Numbered from the stretch's first letter, positions 16,854-25,122 are shown. The stretch is DNA of 36,971 nucleotides from JARRJY01 sp037388705 (GCA_037388705.1 JARRJY010000007.1:1-36971); one strand, 5' to 3'. Notes: generated from the sequence alone by a model not told the origin. Numbers and translations: made by a program.

Positions 16854-17801
16854 ATGAATATTACATGGAAAGATAAACTCTATCACCAACGCGAAGAACT
16901 GGCACAGCTACTGCAAGATCCTTTTAGACAGGTTGCATGGCAAGTCATACCCGCCTGGCCTGAACGGCATCACATCGAAAACATACTTATCAAACACATC
17001 CGCAGTATTCCTTATTGCCACAGTTTATACGTTGTCGATATTCATGGCTCACAGGTTTGTGGCACTATCAGTCCTGACGGTGTTGTTGAAGCACATTTTG
17101 GACGCGATCGTTCACAACGGCCATACATGAAGGAAGTGGTCCCCACGTGGGGTTTCCTGCTTTCCGATGCCTACATCAGTGAACTTCGACATCGCCCGTG
17201 CCTGACAGCATTGCATATCCTGCGTAACGAGAACGAGGTGCTGGGTTACCTGGCAGCTGATTTTGATCTTCGAAACCTGCCGGCCAGTACCGAGCTTTAC
17301 CAGGAGCCCGGAGACTGGCGGCAGATCAAAGGTGATCCTGCTATTCGTAGCCAGCTGTTTCAACAAACCCACGTTGAAAGCCCGATGGATCGCCAGCTGT
17401 CACAAGCCATGATTATCCTTGAAGAAATGATCACACAGCGCGGTGTGTTTCAGACACAAATCCATTTTTCGAGCAGCCAGGCCACCATCTGGTTAACCAG
17501 TGATCCCTATCGATACCGCATCCTTGATATTGACGCGTTGACTGATCCGGATATTTGTATGTTATACCCGCGCCATGCTTACCCGGCGGACGCAATGATA
17601 CCGAAAGACAGGATTGAACCGATCCTGGCAACATTGGAACAATTGCGTCATGCGGATGAGAACATTTATCTGAGGGTAGCGTCGATCAACCTGTTTAATG
17701 GCATGATCAGTGTGACCTTTTCCTGTGATGGATCACACTACATGCCTTATGATGAGTTCCTGCAAAAGAATACAGCGTTCTGGTTCGGTGAAGCCGCCTG
17801 A
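16854..17801 (+). CDS. Soluble PDC/Cache-sensor domain protein
   Basis: The protein has 315 residues. The segment from about 35 to 150 has the PDC/Cache fold pattern: HHIENILIKHIRSIPYCHSLYVVDIHGSQVCGTISPDG, GRDRSQRPYMKEV and LGYLAADFDLRNL. Cache domains are usually periplasmic and flanked by membrane helices. Here no signal peptide, membrane helix or output domain is seen, so it should be a cytoplasmic stand-alone ligand-binding protein. The C-terminal half is unassigned. The start is ATG 16854, with GGAGGG 6 bases upstream. It converges on the DsrC-like gene. Ligand and partner unknown. Confidence 0.7.
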   Translation: MNITWKDKLYHQREELAQLLQDPFRQVAWQVIPAWPERHHIENILIKHIRSIPYCHSLYVVDIHGSQVCGTISPDGVVEAHFGRDRSQRPYMKEVVPTWGFLLSDAYISELRHRPCLTALHILRNENEVLGYLAADFDLRNLPASTELYQEPGDWRQIKGDPAIRSQLFQQTHVESPMDRQLSQAMIILEEMITQRGVFQTQIHFSSSQATIWLTSDPYRYRILDIDALTDPDICMLYPRHAYPADAMIPKDRIEPILATLEQLRHADENIYLRVASINLFNGMISVTFSCDGSHYMPYDEFLQKNTAFWFGEAA

Positions 17802-17816
17802 TGACCCTCCTTTTCA

Positions 17817-18149
17817 TTACATGTCACTGAGGTAGGATTTGGCCTCTTCACCCGGATCAGGTAAACCCGCAACACACCAGGCATTCAGGCAAGAGCCAAA
17901 CAGGTTATGTACCCACAGCTTATCCTTGTGATAACTTCGACAAACATTATTCATTGCCGGGGCAACACCGAATTTTTTAAAATAGTCGCGCAATGCGTAA
18001 ATAATCAGCCAGTGATCATCACTTAACTCATCAATATCCAGGGTATGGGCCAATCCTTCCGCCACGGTTTCATTCCACTTTCCAGGATCAAGTAATAAGC
18101 CATTATCATCCTGTGCAGGTAATGGCACTGTGTGAATTGCCGTTTCCAT
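17817..18149 (-). CDS. DsrC/TusE-family sulfur-relay-like protein lacking the C-terminal cysteine
   Basis: The protein has 110 residues. The family core is clear: GLLLDPGKWNETVAEGLAHT, LSDDHWLIIYALRDYFKKFGVAPAM and LFGSCLNAWCVAGLPDPG. In DsrC two cysteines act in sulfur transfer: one before the AGLPKP segment (CysB) and the penultimate residue of the C-terminal arm (CysA). Here C92 fits CysB, but the arm ends EEAKSYLSDM and CysA is missing. TusE proteins keep CysA, so this is neither a normal DsrC nor a TusE. It may be one of the regulatory DsrC-like forms. Extra cysteines are C70 and C87. AAGGAGG lies 5 bases before the ATG. It follows the 72-residue gene on the same strand. Confidence 0.82.
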   Translation of the reverse strand: METAIHTVPLPAQDDNGLLLDPGKWNETVAEGLAHTLDIDELSDDHWLIIYALRDYFKKFGVAPAMNNVCRSYHKDKLWVHNLFGSCLNAWCVAGLPDPGEEAKSYLSDM

Positions 18150-18191
18150 ATGAGCCTCCTTCCCGTTTGACCGGGTGTGCCGGGCTATTGC

Positions 18192-18410
18192 CTATCGCAT
18201 TTCACTGTCACGGTAATGCGGATCAGTCCAGCAGCGTGGCAGGTTCTCGCCGGATAAAAATACCAGGTCAGTCTTGTTAAAGGTTTCAGGATCCTGCTGT
18301 TCTTCGCCTTCCTGGAAACGGCCGATCACCCTGGCAACATTCAGATTCATCAAGTCGATCAGGTTGGTCACTTCTACCATGTGATCATTTGAGCGTGTCT
18401 TTAATAACAT
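18192..18410 (-). CDS. Small conserved-looking protein, unknown function
   Basis: The protein has 72 residues and no signal peptide or membrane helix. It begins MLLKTRSNDHMVEVTNLIDLMNLN, has an acidic middle (QEGEEQQDPETFNKTDLVF) and ends with SGENLPRCWTDPHYRD, a compact segment with one Cys and several aromatic residues. A good ribosome site (GGAGGG, 5 bases before ATG) supports it as a real gene. It lies 42 bases upstream of the DsrC-like gene on the same strand and so is probably co-transcribed with it. I do not recognise the family. A partner of the sulfur-relay-like protein is possible. Confidence 0.6.
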   Translation of the reverse strand: MLLKTRSNDHMVEVTNLIDLMNLNVARVIGRFQEGEEQQDPETFNKTDLVFLSGENLPRCWTDPHYRDSEMR

Positions 18411-18570
18411 GCTGCCCTCCAGGGGATGTGTTGAGGGATACTAAAAGGATAGTTAACCTAGGAATATAGTCAAGCATTCTGCTACAGATGGTCTGGCTTT
18501 TCCTGGAATTAACGAACCTGTAAACTGGTAGCACTGTTTGAGACATTTCTTGCTAGATGTGCAATTTCTG

Positions 18571-19263
18571 ATGAGTGTTAATCCCCAATTTTTTAACAGC
18601 TTCTGGATCATGATAGGCGCCCTGGTTTATGGCCTGGTATTGCTAAAAGCCGTACACGCGGCCCAGTGGTGGCGTTTAAAGAACCCCAGGGACTTCAACG
18701 TCCTGCTCAATACCAGTGTGTGCATGTTTTTCTTTTGGTTAATGAATACCGATTTCCAGGACAGCCAACTGTTAGTCGGCCCCGGTTTGCATTTACTGGG
18801 GGCCACGTTAATGGCCATGATGTTTGGCTGGGCCTTTGCCATCCTGGCCATGAGCATGGTGTTGATTGCGTTCACTTTCATGACGGCATCACCTGTCATT
18901 GACCACCTGTTTACCCTGCCCTGGAATGCGCTGACCACTATTGTGCTGCCCGTGTTACTCAGTTATCAGCTATTTCGCCTGGTCGATACCCGCCTGCCCA
19001 ACAACTTTTTCATTTATATTTTTGTCTGTGCTTTTTTCGGCGCGGCACTATCCGTGGTCAGTGTTATCCTGGCCACCACCGGGATCCATTACCTTTCAGG
19101 GGCCTATAGCCTGGACAAGCTTACCTACAGTTATGTTCCCTATGGTCTGATCCTGATGTTCCCGGAAGCCTTCCTTACCGGGATGATGATGTCCATCTTT
19201 GTCGTCTATCGCCCGCAATGGGTCAGTACCTTTGATGATTATCGCTATTTAAGGAAACGCTAA
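18571..19263 (+). CDS. CbiM-like integral membrane protein (COG3235-type)
   Basis: About 230 residues with six or more membrane helices, including LLGATLMAMMFGWAFAILAM, FFGAALSVVSVILATTGIHY and YGLILMFPEAFLTGMM. The pattern matches predicted energy-coupling-factor permease-like proteins related to CbiM, some of which take part in metal or vitamin uptake. The usual CbiM N-terminal metal-binding His-rich start is not seen. I chose ATG 18571 because homologues begin at about this point. A TTG at 18538 would add 11 residues. No ECF ATPase or T-component lies in the window, so substrate and partners are unknown. Confidence 0.65.
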   Translation: MSVNPQFFNSFWIMIGALVYGLVLLKAVHAAQWWRLKNPRDFNVLLNTSVCMFFFWLMNTDFQDSQLLVGPGLHLLGATLMAMMFGWAFAILAMSMVLIAFTFMTASPVIDHLFTLPWNALTTIVLPVLLSYQLFRLVDTRLPNNFFIYIFVCAFFGAALSVVSVILATTGIHYLSGAYSLDKLTYSYVPYGLILMFPEAFLTGMMMSIFVVYRPQWVSTFDDYRYLRKR

Positions 19264-19342
19264 GAGCACTTTGTTATAATTTGCTGTCATACTAGGATTG
19301 ACAATAACCCCCCGATATATCCACGAACGACAGGAAACGAAC

Positions 19343-19945
19343 ATGGCTGACTTGTTTAATGAAAAAGCGCAGGACTGGGATCAAAATGACATGGTGACCC
19401 AGTTGTCAAAGGCAATTGGCGACACCATCCTGGACCAGGTTGTATTAGAACCGCACATGCAGGTAATGGATTTTGGTGCAGGCACGGGGCTAATCAGTTC
19501 GCATGTTGCACCGCGTGTAGAAAAAATTGTCGCCGTGGATATTTCCGATGCCATGCTGGAAAAGCTGGTAGCAAAACCCGAACTGAGCGGCAAAGTTGAG
19601 GCCGTCTGCCAGGACATTATTGATAATCCATTAAATGCAGAATTTGATTTAATCGTCAGCGCCATGGCAATGCATCACGTGGAAAATACCCGGCAACTTT
19701 TCTATACCTTTGCTTCGCATCTTAAACCCGGGGCGAAAGTCGCGCTGGCCGACCTGGATAAAGAAGATGGCAGCTTTCACCCGGAAGATACGGAAGGTGT
19801 CTTTCATCATGGTTTTGAACGTGACAGCATCCAGGATATGCTGAAAGAACACGGCTTTGATGAGATCAGCTTTACCACCGCGCACACCGTTAACAAGGAA
19901 GACAAAAACTATCCCATCTTCATGGTAACTGCCACGAAAAAGTAA
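19343..19945 (+). CDS. Class I SAM-dependent methyltransferase
   Basis: The protein has 200 residues. The SAM-binding motif I is VMDFGAGTGLIS (about 41-52), followed by VAVDISDAML (64-72) for the ribose-binding acidic residue and DLIVSAMAMHHVENT for motif IV. This is the plan of small-molecule methyltransferases of the Methyltransf_11 type. AGGAAA precedes the chosen ATG by 5 bases; an upstream TTG at 19298 would add 15 unlikely residues. An intrinsic terminator follows at 20017-20042. The substrate cannot be inferred. It may be co-transcribed with the CbiM-like gene 79 bases upstream. Confidence 0.88.
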   Translation: MADLFNEKAQDWDQNDMVTQLSKAIGDTILDQVVLEPHMQVMDFGAGTGLISSHVAPRVEKIVAVDISDAMLEKLVAKPELSGKVEAVCQDIIDNPLNAEFDLIVSAMAMHHVENTRQLFYTFASHLKPGAKVALADLDKEDGSFHPEDTEGVFHHGFERDSIQDMLKEHGFDEISFTTAHTVNKEDKNYPIFMVTATKK

Positions 19946-20016
19946 TCGCCCTTGAAATCCAAAACCCCAATCCCTATCTGAATCTAACGGGAACGGCCAC
20001 CCAGGCAAAATATCAT

Positions 20017-20042
20017 GGGAGGTGCCCTTTCACCTCCCTTTT
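20017..20042 (+). terminator. Rho-independent terminator after methyltransferase gene
   Basis: GGGAGGTG pairs with CACCTCCC across a 6-base loop and is followed by TTTT. It lies 71 bases after the methyltransferase stop codon and separates this unit from the cytochrome cluster. Confidence 0.85.
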
Positions 20043-20160
20043 ATGTTGTATGTTGAAATAAGTCACCCTTCCCTTTTTCATTTTAACATCCGTATTTTCA
20101 GCCTCGTTTCAGCTTGGTTTGCTAACCTTTTTCTCAGTTTAAAACACTGGAATTAGACAA

Positions 20161-20748
20161 ATGAAAACAAATTCAATGGTAAAAGTCTGGGATCCACTCG
20201 TCCGGGTTTTTCACTGGTCACTGGTTCTCGCCTTTTTCACGGCCTACATCACAGAAGATGACTTTCTGATACTGCATACCTACGCAGGTTATACCGTGCT
20301 GGGGCTGATCCTGTTCCGCATAATCTGGGGCATCATCGGCACACGTCATGCACGCTTCAGTAGTTTTGTCACTTCCCCGGGCACGGCCTGGCAGTATATT
20401 AAAGATACCTTAAAGCTACGTGCAAAACGTTATCTTGGCCACAATCCTGCCGGTGGTGCGATGATCATCTTGCTGTTAGTGAGCCTGCTCATTACCACGC
20501 TCAGCGGTATGGCCACCTATGGTGCCGTGGAGAGTGCCGGGCCTCTTGGTAACTGGCTGGGCAACATTGGGGAAAGTGGTGAAGACATGCTGGAAGAAGT
20601 ACATGAATTCTTTGCCAACTTTACCGTGATGCTGGTTGCTATCCATGTTGGTGGAGTCATCATCGAAAGTCTTTTACATCGTGAAAACCTGGTGAGATCC
20701 ATGCTCCATGGTTACAAAACGGCAAACCCGAAACAGTCAGGCGAATAA
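20161..20748 (+). CDS. Cytochrome b561-type membrane protein
   Basis: The protein has 195 residues and four membrane helices. The probable heme-ligating histidines lie in helices: H18 (VRVFHWS), H39 (LHTYAG), H148 (EVHEFF) and H162 (AIHVGG). This is the di-heme b-type plan of the Ni,Fe-hydrogenase cytochrome b / b561 group. It is the first gene of the SHP-DHC cluster, where related cytochrome b proteins are thought to pass electrons from the quinone pool to the c-type cytochromes. Ten bases separate it from the SHP gene. No catalytic hydrogenase genes are nearby, so a hydrogenase role is unlikely. Confidence 0.87.
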   Translation: MKTNSMVKVWDPLVRVFHWSLVLAFFTAYITEDDFLILHTYAGYTVLGLILFRIIWGIIGTRHARFSSFVTSPGTAWQYIKDTLKLRAKRYLGHNPAGGAMIILLLVSLLITTLSGMATYGAVESAGPLGNWLGNIGESGEDMLEEVHEFFANFTVMLVAIHVGGVIIESLLHRENLVRSMLHGYKTANPKQSGE

Positions 20749-20758
20749 GGAAAGAATC

Positions 20759-21166
20759 ATGCGGTCACTTAAAAAACTCTTCTTCATAGTCTTTGGTATC
20801 GTTGTCAGCTCGACAGTGCTGGCATCCACTGCCGTTGAGCAACTGCTGAGTGAATACCAGGCACAGGGCGCTTCACAATTCAGTGCAGAATCAGGGAAGA
20901 CTTTCTGGAATCAGAAATTTTATTCATCAAGCGCCAATCAACAACGCAGTTGCGCAACTTGCCACACCACCAACGTGAAGCAATACGGCAAGCATGCCAC
21001 CACCGGTAAGGAAATCAAACCACTGGCGCCATCGGTGATGAGCAAGCGTCTCACGAACCCGAAAAAAATTCGCAAGTGGTTCCGGCGTAATTGTAACTGG
21101 ACACTGGGACGCGAGTGCACCCCCCAGGAAAAGGGTAATGTCCTTATGTATTTAAAAGATCAGTAA
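20759..21166 (+). CDS. shp: SHP-type monoheme cytochrome c (DUF1924)
   Basis: The protein has 135 residues with a signal peptide cut near VLAS-TAVEQ, so it is periplasmic. A single heme site CATCH lies at 65-69. The C-terminal segment KKIRKWFRRNCNWTLGREC carries the paired cysteines (C112, C120) typical of the sphaeroides heme protein family. SHP proteins of Rhodobacter and Shewanella bind small ligands such as O2 or NO at the heme when reduced. That the ligand-binding residue is retained is likely but cannot be proved by reading alone. AAGGAAAG precedes the ATG. It is flanked by its usual partners, cytochrome b and DHC. Confidence 0.85.
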   Translation: MRSLKKLFFIVFGIVVSSTVLASTAVEQLLSEYQAQGASQFSAESGKTFWNQKFYSSSANQQRSCATCHTTNVKQYGKHATTGKEIKPLAPSVMSKRLTNPKKIRKWFRRNCNWTLGRECTPQEKGNVLMYLKDQ

Positions 21167-21185
21167 ATCTGCCCGGAGCTTTGAA

Positions 21186-21701
21186 ATGAACATGAGCCAA
21201 AATAATTTTATTTACCTGCTTGTTGCCTTACTAGGTATAGGCACCGCCCAGGCGGCACCAACGAACAACGATGTAAAACAGTCTATCTATAAAGAAGAGT
21301 GTGCCAGTTGCCATATGGCCTATCCTGCCTGGCTGCTGCCTGGTCGTTCATGGCAGAAGATCATGATGAACCTGGACAATCACTTTGGGGACAATGCTTC
21401 GCTCGATCAGGCAACCCTGAAAACACTCACTGACTACCTGCAGAACAATAGTGCCGAGAACAGTCATGTTCGACGCGCCTATAAAATTCGACGTTCCATA
21501 TCACGGGACACAACCCCGATAAGAATATCGGAGCTGCCTTATATCCGCCGCAAGCACGACGAGATCCCGAACCGCTATATTAAGGCAAACCCCAAGGTTA
21601 ACAGCCTGGCTAATTGCGCGGCCTGTCACCAGGGCGCTGAACAGGGATCTTTTGACGACGACAATGTGCGCATTCCTGGCTATGGCCGATGGGACGATTA
21701 A
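21186..21701 (+). CDS. dhc: Di-heme cytochrome c (DHC), electron donor to SHP
   Basis: The protein has 171 residues. A signal peptide ends AQA-APTNN. Two heme-binding motifs are present, CASCH at 39-43 and CAACH at 144-148, with the WLLPGRSWQKIMMNLDNHFG segment between them that is characteristic of the DHC family. In Rhodobacter and Shewanella DHC reduces SHP. GGAG lies 7 bases before the ATG. It ends 15 bases before the PepSY gene. Together with the cytochrome b and SHP genes it forms a short chain from the membrane to a ligand-binding heme protein. Confidence 0.85.
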   Translation: MNMSQNNFIYLLVALLGIGTAQAAPTNNDVKQSIYKEECASCHMAYPAWLLPGRSWQKIMMNLDNHFGDNASLDQATLKTLTDYLQNNSAENSHVRRAYKIRRSISRDTTPIRISELPYIRRKHDEIPNRYIKANPKVNSLANCAACHQGAEQGSFDDDNVRIPGYGRWDD

Positions 21702-21716
21702 GATATAGTGTAACTA

Positions 21717-22028
21717 ATGAATGCCGCCTGCAAAATAATTGCCCTTTTTACCCTGGCCGTAGTACTACTTGTCGCCAATCCCGTACTGGCTGATAGTGAC
21801 TACGACCGGGCACAACAATTACGCCAGGTGGGTGAGATTTTACCGTTAGAAACCATACTGCAGAAATTACATACCAGCCACCCTGGTAAAGTACTGGAAG
21901 TCGAGCTGGAAAATGAACACGGCCAGGTGATTTACGAAATCGAGATACTGGATAACAAGGGAAAAGTACGTAAAGTAAAGGTCAACGCAAAAACAGGTGA
22001 GCTACTTCAACAAAAAAAGGATGACTGA
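21717..22028 (+). CDS. Secreted PepSY-domain protein
   Basis: The protein has 103 residues with a signal peptide (cleavage near VLADSDYDR). A single PepSY domain covers about 30-95: GEILPLETILQKLHT, GKVLEVELENEHGQVIYEIEILDNKGKVRKVKVNAKTGELL. Small exported PepSY proteins often sit beside two-component systems in cytochrome clusters and may modulate the sensor kinase. The gene ends 2 bases before the response-regulator start, supporting co-transcription. Direct function unknown. Confidence 0.85.
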   Translation: MNAACKIIALFTLAVVLLVANPVLADSDYDRAQQLRQVGEILPLETILQKLHTSHPGKVLEVELENEHGQVIYEIEILDNKGKVRKVKVNAKTGELLQQKKDD

Positions 22029-22030
22029 CA

Positions 22031-22696
22031 TTGCGCTTGCTGCTGGTTGAAGATGATACGACACTGGTGCGAACCCTGAAAAAGGATCTGCAAAAAGCAG
22101 GCTATGCCGTTGATGTTGCAGATAACGGTATTGATGCCCAGTACCTGGGCGATGAAAATATCTACGATATCATCGTGCTTGACCTGGGTTTACCGCAGCG
22201 TTCAGGCCTGGATGTGCTGAAAAATTGGCGGACCTCGGCAAATACGACCCCTGTTATTGTGCTAACTGCACGCGATGCATGGCATGAACGGGTTGATGGT
22301 TTCAAGGCCGGTGCAGATGACTATCTTGGTAAACCATTTCATATTGAAGAACTGCTGGCACGCATCAGTGCCCTGCTACACCGCAGCCGGCAAAAAGCTG
22401 GTGGCTTATTACAGCTGGATGATCTCACGCTTGATGAAGAGCGCCAGATCCTGACAAAGGCCGACGGCAGTAGCTACGTATTAACCGGCACCGAGTTTCG
22501 CCTGTTACGATACTTTCTGTTACACCCTGATCATATCCTGTCAAAATCCACGTTGATGGAACATGTCTACGAGTTTGATGCGGACAAAGACAGTAACGTC
22601 ATTGAAGTTTATGTAAAACGCTTGCGTGAAAAAGTCGGCAAGGAACGTATCGTCACTCGACGTGGACAGGGTTATTTATTTAAAGGTACCGCGTAA
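22031..22696 (+). CDS. PhoP-like OmpR-family response regulator
   Basis: The protein has 221 residues. The receiver has E7/D8/D9, phospho-acceptor D51 in VLDLGLPQRSGLDVLKNWR and the KPFH lysine. A winged-helix effector follows from about 125 and ends RRGQGYLFKGTA. The wording of the receiver is closest to PhoP/QseB regulators. The start is a TTG, since no in-frame ATG is available nearby. It overlaps the kinase gene by one base (TAATG). Such regulators bind direct repeats at 11-bp period; it is one candidate, without proof, for the TTAAG array at 27675-27713. Confidence 0.88.
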   Translation: MRLLLVEDDTTLVRTLKKDLQKAGYAVDVADNGIDAQYLGDENIYDIIVLDLGLPQRSGLDVLKNWRTSANTTPVIVLTARDAWHERVDGFKAGADDYLGKPFHIEELLARISALLHRSRQKAGGLLQLDDLTLDEERQILTKADGSSYVLTGTEFRLLRYFLLHPDHILSKSTLMEHVYEFDADKDSNVIEVYVKRLREKVGKERIVTRRGQGYLFKGTA

Positions 22697-24027
22697 TGCG
22701 CTCATTGCAATTTCGCCTTAGCACTGGATTGTTTGTCAGCCTGGTACTGGCTTTTATCGTGTTATGGGTACTGGTGAGCCAGGCCAGCCGGGTGCTGGCG
22801 GAAGAATACATTGTTACCCGCCTTGAACATGATGGGGAAACCTTACTGGCATCACTGATTATCGAAAACACTGGCAACATCAACACCGATGACTCCCGCA
22901 TTAATCCCATATACCTGCGCCCTTTCTCTGGCCATTACTATAAAATTATTAGCCAACATGTCAGCTTGCGCTCTCGTTCTCTATGGGATCAGGACATTGA
23001 TATCCAGGCTTTACCAGTCGGTAGCCAGTTACGCAGGTATATGGAGGGGCCACAACAACAACCCCTGATCGTGCTCATCAAGGCTTTTAGTAAAGCTGGC
23101 CAGTCCATCACCATTGCAATGGCCGAGGATCTATCACCGATAAAAGACCGGCTGGTCCGCTTGCAATTCTATTTTATCATTACTGCTATAATATTCATGC
23201 TGGCACTTGTTGCGATACAAGTCTGGATTTTGCACGCTGGTTTACGTCCACTGGATAAGGCTCGCAATGAACTCAAAGCCTTGTCACAAGGAAAACTGGC
23301 ACAACTTGATAAAGAAGTGCCCGCTGAAATTTCTCCCCTGGTTGACGAGATTAACCATTTGCTCAATGTACTGGACCAACGCCTGATCCGGTCACGCAAT
23401 GCACTGGGTGATCTTGCCCATACATTGAAAAAACCACTCACCGTTCTGAAGCAAATGGTTGAAGATGAATCTATTAAAAACAACCCTGAATTATATAAAT
23501 TAATCAGTGCGCAACTTGAAACAATCCAACGTCATGTTACCCGCATCCTGCAAAGGGCACGGCTTGCTGGCGAAGGTCCGGTAGCCAGCCAGTTTAACGC
23601 CAGGGAAGATATCCCCCCGCTGCTTGCAACATTGAAGAGTATCTACCATGACAAATCCCTGGCATTCATCAGTGATTTTCCATCAAACCTGACCATCATG
23701 GCTGATCGTGAAGACATGCTTGAGCTCATCGGTAACTTGCTCGACAATGCCTGTAAATGGGCAACACATACTGTGCGCATCACCCTGACGCAAAATCAAA
23801 AAACCGAAATCAGTATCGAGGATGATGGGCCTGGTGTCGCCACAGACCAGTTGATTAGCCTGACACAAAGGGGATTACGCCTGGATGAAAAAACCGATGG
23901 TCATGGTCTTGGGCTATCGATAGTAAACGAAATTATTAGCAGCCTGGGCGGGGAATTAAAACTTCAACCATCAGAAACTCTGGGAGGATTACATGCAAAA
24001 GTGATCTTGCCGGGAAACCGGGACTAA
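22696..24027 (+). CDS. PhoQ-like sensor histidine kinase
   Basis: The protein has 443 residues. Membrane helices at about 12-30 and 158-180 flank a periplasmic sensor of roughly 125 residues. A HAMP-like linker is followed by RSRNALGDLAHTLKKPLTV, in which H242 is the phospho-acceptor; the ALGDLAH form is typical of PhoQ-type kinases. The ATPase domain has the N box (LIGNLLDNACKW), G1 (EDDGPGVA) and G2 (GHGLGLSIVNEI). It is the partner of the regulator overlapped by one base upstream. With the PepSY protein and SHP cluster, it might respond to the redox state or to a ligand bound in the periplasm. Confidence 0.9.
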   Translation: MRSLQFRLSTGLFVSLVLAFIVLWVLVSQASRVLAEEYIVTRLEHDGETLLASLIIENTGNINTDDSRINPIYLRPFSGHYYKIISQHVSLRSRSLWDQDIDIQALPVGSQLRRYMEGPQQQPLIVLIKAFSKAGQSITIAMAEDLSPIKDRLVRLQFYFIITAIIFMLALVAIQVWILHAGLRPLDKARNELKALSQGKLAQLDKEVPAEISPLVDEINHLLNVLDQRLIRSRNALGDLAHTLKKPLTVLKQMVEDESIKNNPELYKLISAQLETIQRHVTRILQRARLAGEGPVASQFNAREDIPPLLATLKSIYHDKSLAFISDFPSNLTIMADREDMLELIGNLLDNACKWATHTVRITLTQNQKTEISIEDDGPGVATDQLISLTQRGLRLDEKTDGHGLGLSIVNEIISSLGGELKLQPSETLGGLHAKVILPGNRD

Positions 24028-24036
24028 CGAATATGT

Positions 24037-24495
24037 TTATTCTGCACCCAGCTGTTTCTGAACCTTGTGCTTGGTTTGCATCAGGTCCTTATGCGAGATA
24101 TAAAGCAGATCGGCGATACGGCGTACCAGGTGTTCTTCATGTGCATCAAGGTGGTTGTCCGCGTAAGCGATCGTCCAGAGATACTCAATAATTTTGATTT
24201 TTCTCTCAGGTGGAAAGTGTTTATGGATCAGGCTGGTAAATTGATAAAAGTCCACTGCTTGCCTGGCTTCCTCGCTTGCCAGTTCAATCAATTCATGGGT
24301 TTCGGTTTCGCTCAACGCAAACTTGCTTTGTAGTGCATTCTTTAAAGCCACGACTTCCTCGTCCCTGGTTTTTCCGTCCTGTTTCATCATTTCGATCAAT
24401 AGTGCTGCCGTGGCAAGCTTCAGGCGATGATCATTATCCTCCTGGGCTTCAGTCGATATATTTTGTTCAAAGAACTCTTTTATTGTTTTTAACAT
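24037..24495 (-). CDS. TerB-like protein
   Basis: The protein has 152 residues, all-helical and soluble. It matches the tellurite-resistance TerB fold: LATAALLIEMMKQDGKTRDEEVVALKNALQ in the first half and YLWTIAYADNHLDAHEEHLVRRIADLL in the second. The acidic pairs DGKTRDEE and ADNHLDAHEE are the positions that can bind divalent metal in TerB. No other ter genes are in the window. It lies 15 bases after the zinc-ribbon membrane-protein gene on the same strand and ends 9 bases from the convergent kinase gene. Stand-alone TerB proteins are common and their role is unclear. Confidence 0.83.
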   Translation of the reverse strand: MLKTIKEFFEQNISTEAQEDNDHRLKLATAALLIEMMKQDGKTRDEEVVALKNALQSKFALSETETHELIELASEEARQAVDFYQFTSLIHKHFPPERKIKIIEYLWTIAYADNHLDAHEEHLVRRIADLLYISHKDLMQTKHKVQKQLGAE

Positions 24496-24510
24496 TTATT
24501 CCAGACCTTT

Positions 24511-24996
24511 TTACCAGCAATCCCGTATGAACGATGATATCCCCAGGTAACTAAACCAGGCAATTAATCCTATTAAACCTGCCAGCTCAACTTTATAACG
24601 AATAGGCGCTTCATCTTCAAAATAACTTTGTGGTTGGTATTTACCAGCAAATGAAATTTTATATTTGATCATTCTATAAAGAAGAAAACACAGCATGCTG
24701 ATAATAATAAATACACCAGCGCTTGTCCCACACGGGGCAAACGCTATTAAGAAGAAGCCCGTTATACTAAACAGGATGATGAACAGGAAATTAGTTTTCG
24801 CCAGGCGACTTTTAAGCTTGTCTTTTTCTAATGACGCCAATGACTGTTCCCGCCATGCCTGTTGTTCTTCCCTGGTCAGGTTCTGGATGGCTTCGTATTT
24901 CTCGTAGGCAACGCCACAATTCGGGCATTGCCAGCCAGGTGTTTTATCAGAACCTTTCCGCTTATAACCACATTTTGGACAGATCATGGTGATCAC
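24511..24996 (-). CDS. Zinc-ribbon membrane protein, unknown function
   Basis: The protein has 161 residues. An N-terminal zinc ribbon has CPKCGY (Cys at about 6 and 9) and CPNCGVAYEKY (about 24 and 27). A charged helical segment (LTREEQQAWREQSLASLEKDKLKSR) is followed by membrane helices at about 68-86, 88-106 and 137-154. The GTG at 24996 is kept because AAGGAA lies 5 bases upstream; an ATG three codons on is possible. It is co-oriented with the TerB-like gene 15 bases away. I do not recognise a family beyond the ribbon. Confidence 0.72.
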   Translation of the reverse strand: MITMICPKCGYKRKGSDKTPGWQCPNCGVAYEKYEAIQNLTREEQQAWREQSLASLEKDKLKSRLAKTNFLFIILFSITGFFLIAFAPCGTSAGVFIIISMLCFLLYRMIKYKISFAGKYQPQSYFEDEAPIRYKVELAGLIGLIAWFSYLGISSFIRDCW

Positions 24997-25070
24997 CCAT
25001 ATTCCTTATATCCAGGAAAATTATTATCCTTCCCCTATTATTATAGAGATTGTAATCACTGTAAAATAAT

Positions 25071-25092
25071 AAAGCCCGCTGTCGCGGGCTTT
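25071..25092 (-). terminator. Rho-independent terminator after MBL-fold hydrolase gene
   Basis: AAAGCCCGC pairs with GCGGGCTTT across a 4-base loop. Reading the minus strand it is followed by a T-rich run, so it terminates the exported MBL-fold gene that ends at 25123. Confidence 0.85.
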
Positions 25093-25122
25093 ATGAATAA
25101 TGCTAAATAACCTTAATTATAT

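Noticed and set aside
20161..20748. Cytochrome b subunit of a Ni,Fe hydrogenase
   Set aside because: No hydrogenase subunits are nearby and the SHP and DHC neighbours explain the gene better.
24037..24495. Tellurite-resistance operon
   Set aside because: Only a stand-alone TerB-like gene is present; no terA, terC, terD or terZ genes are in the window.
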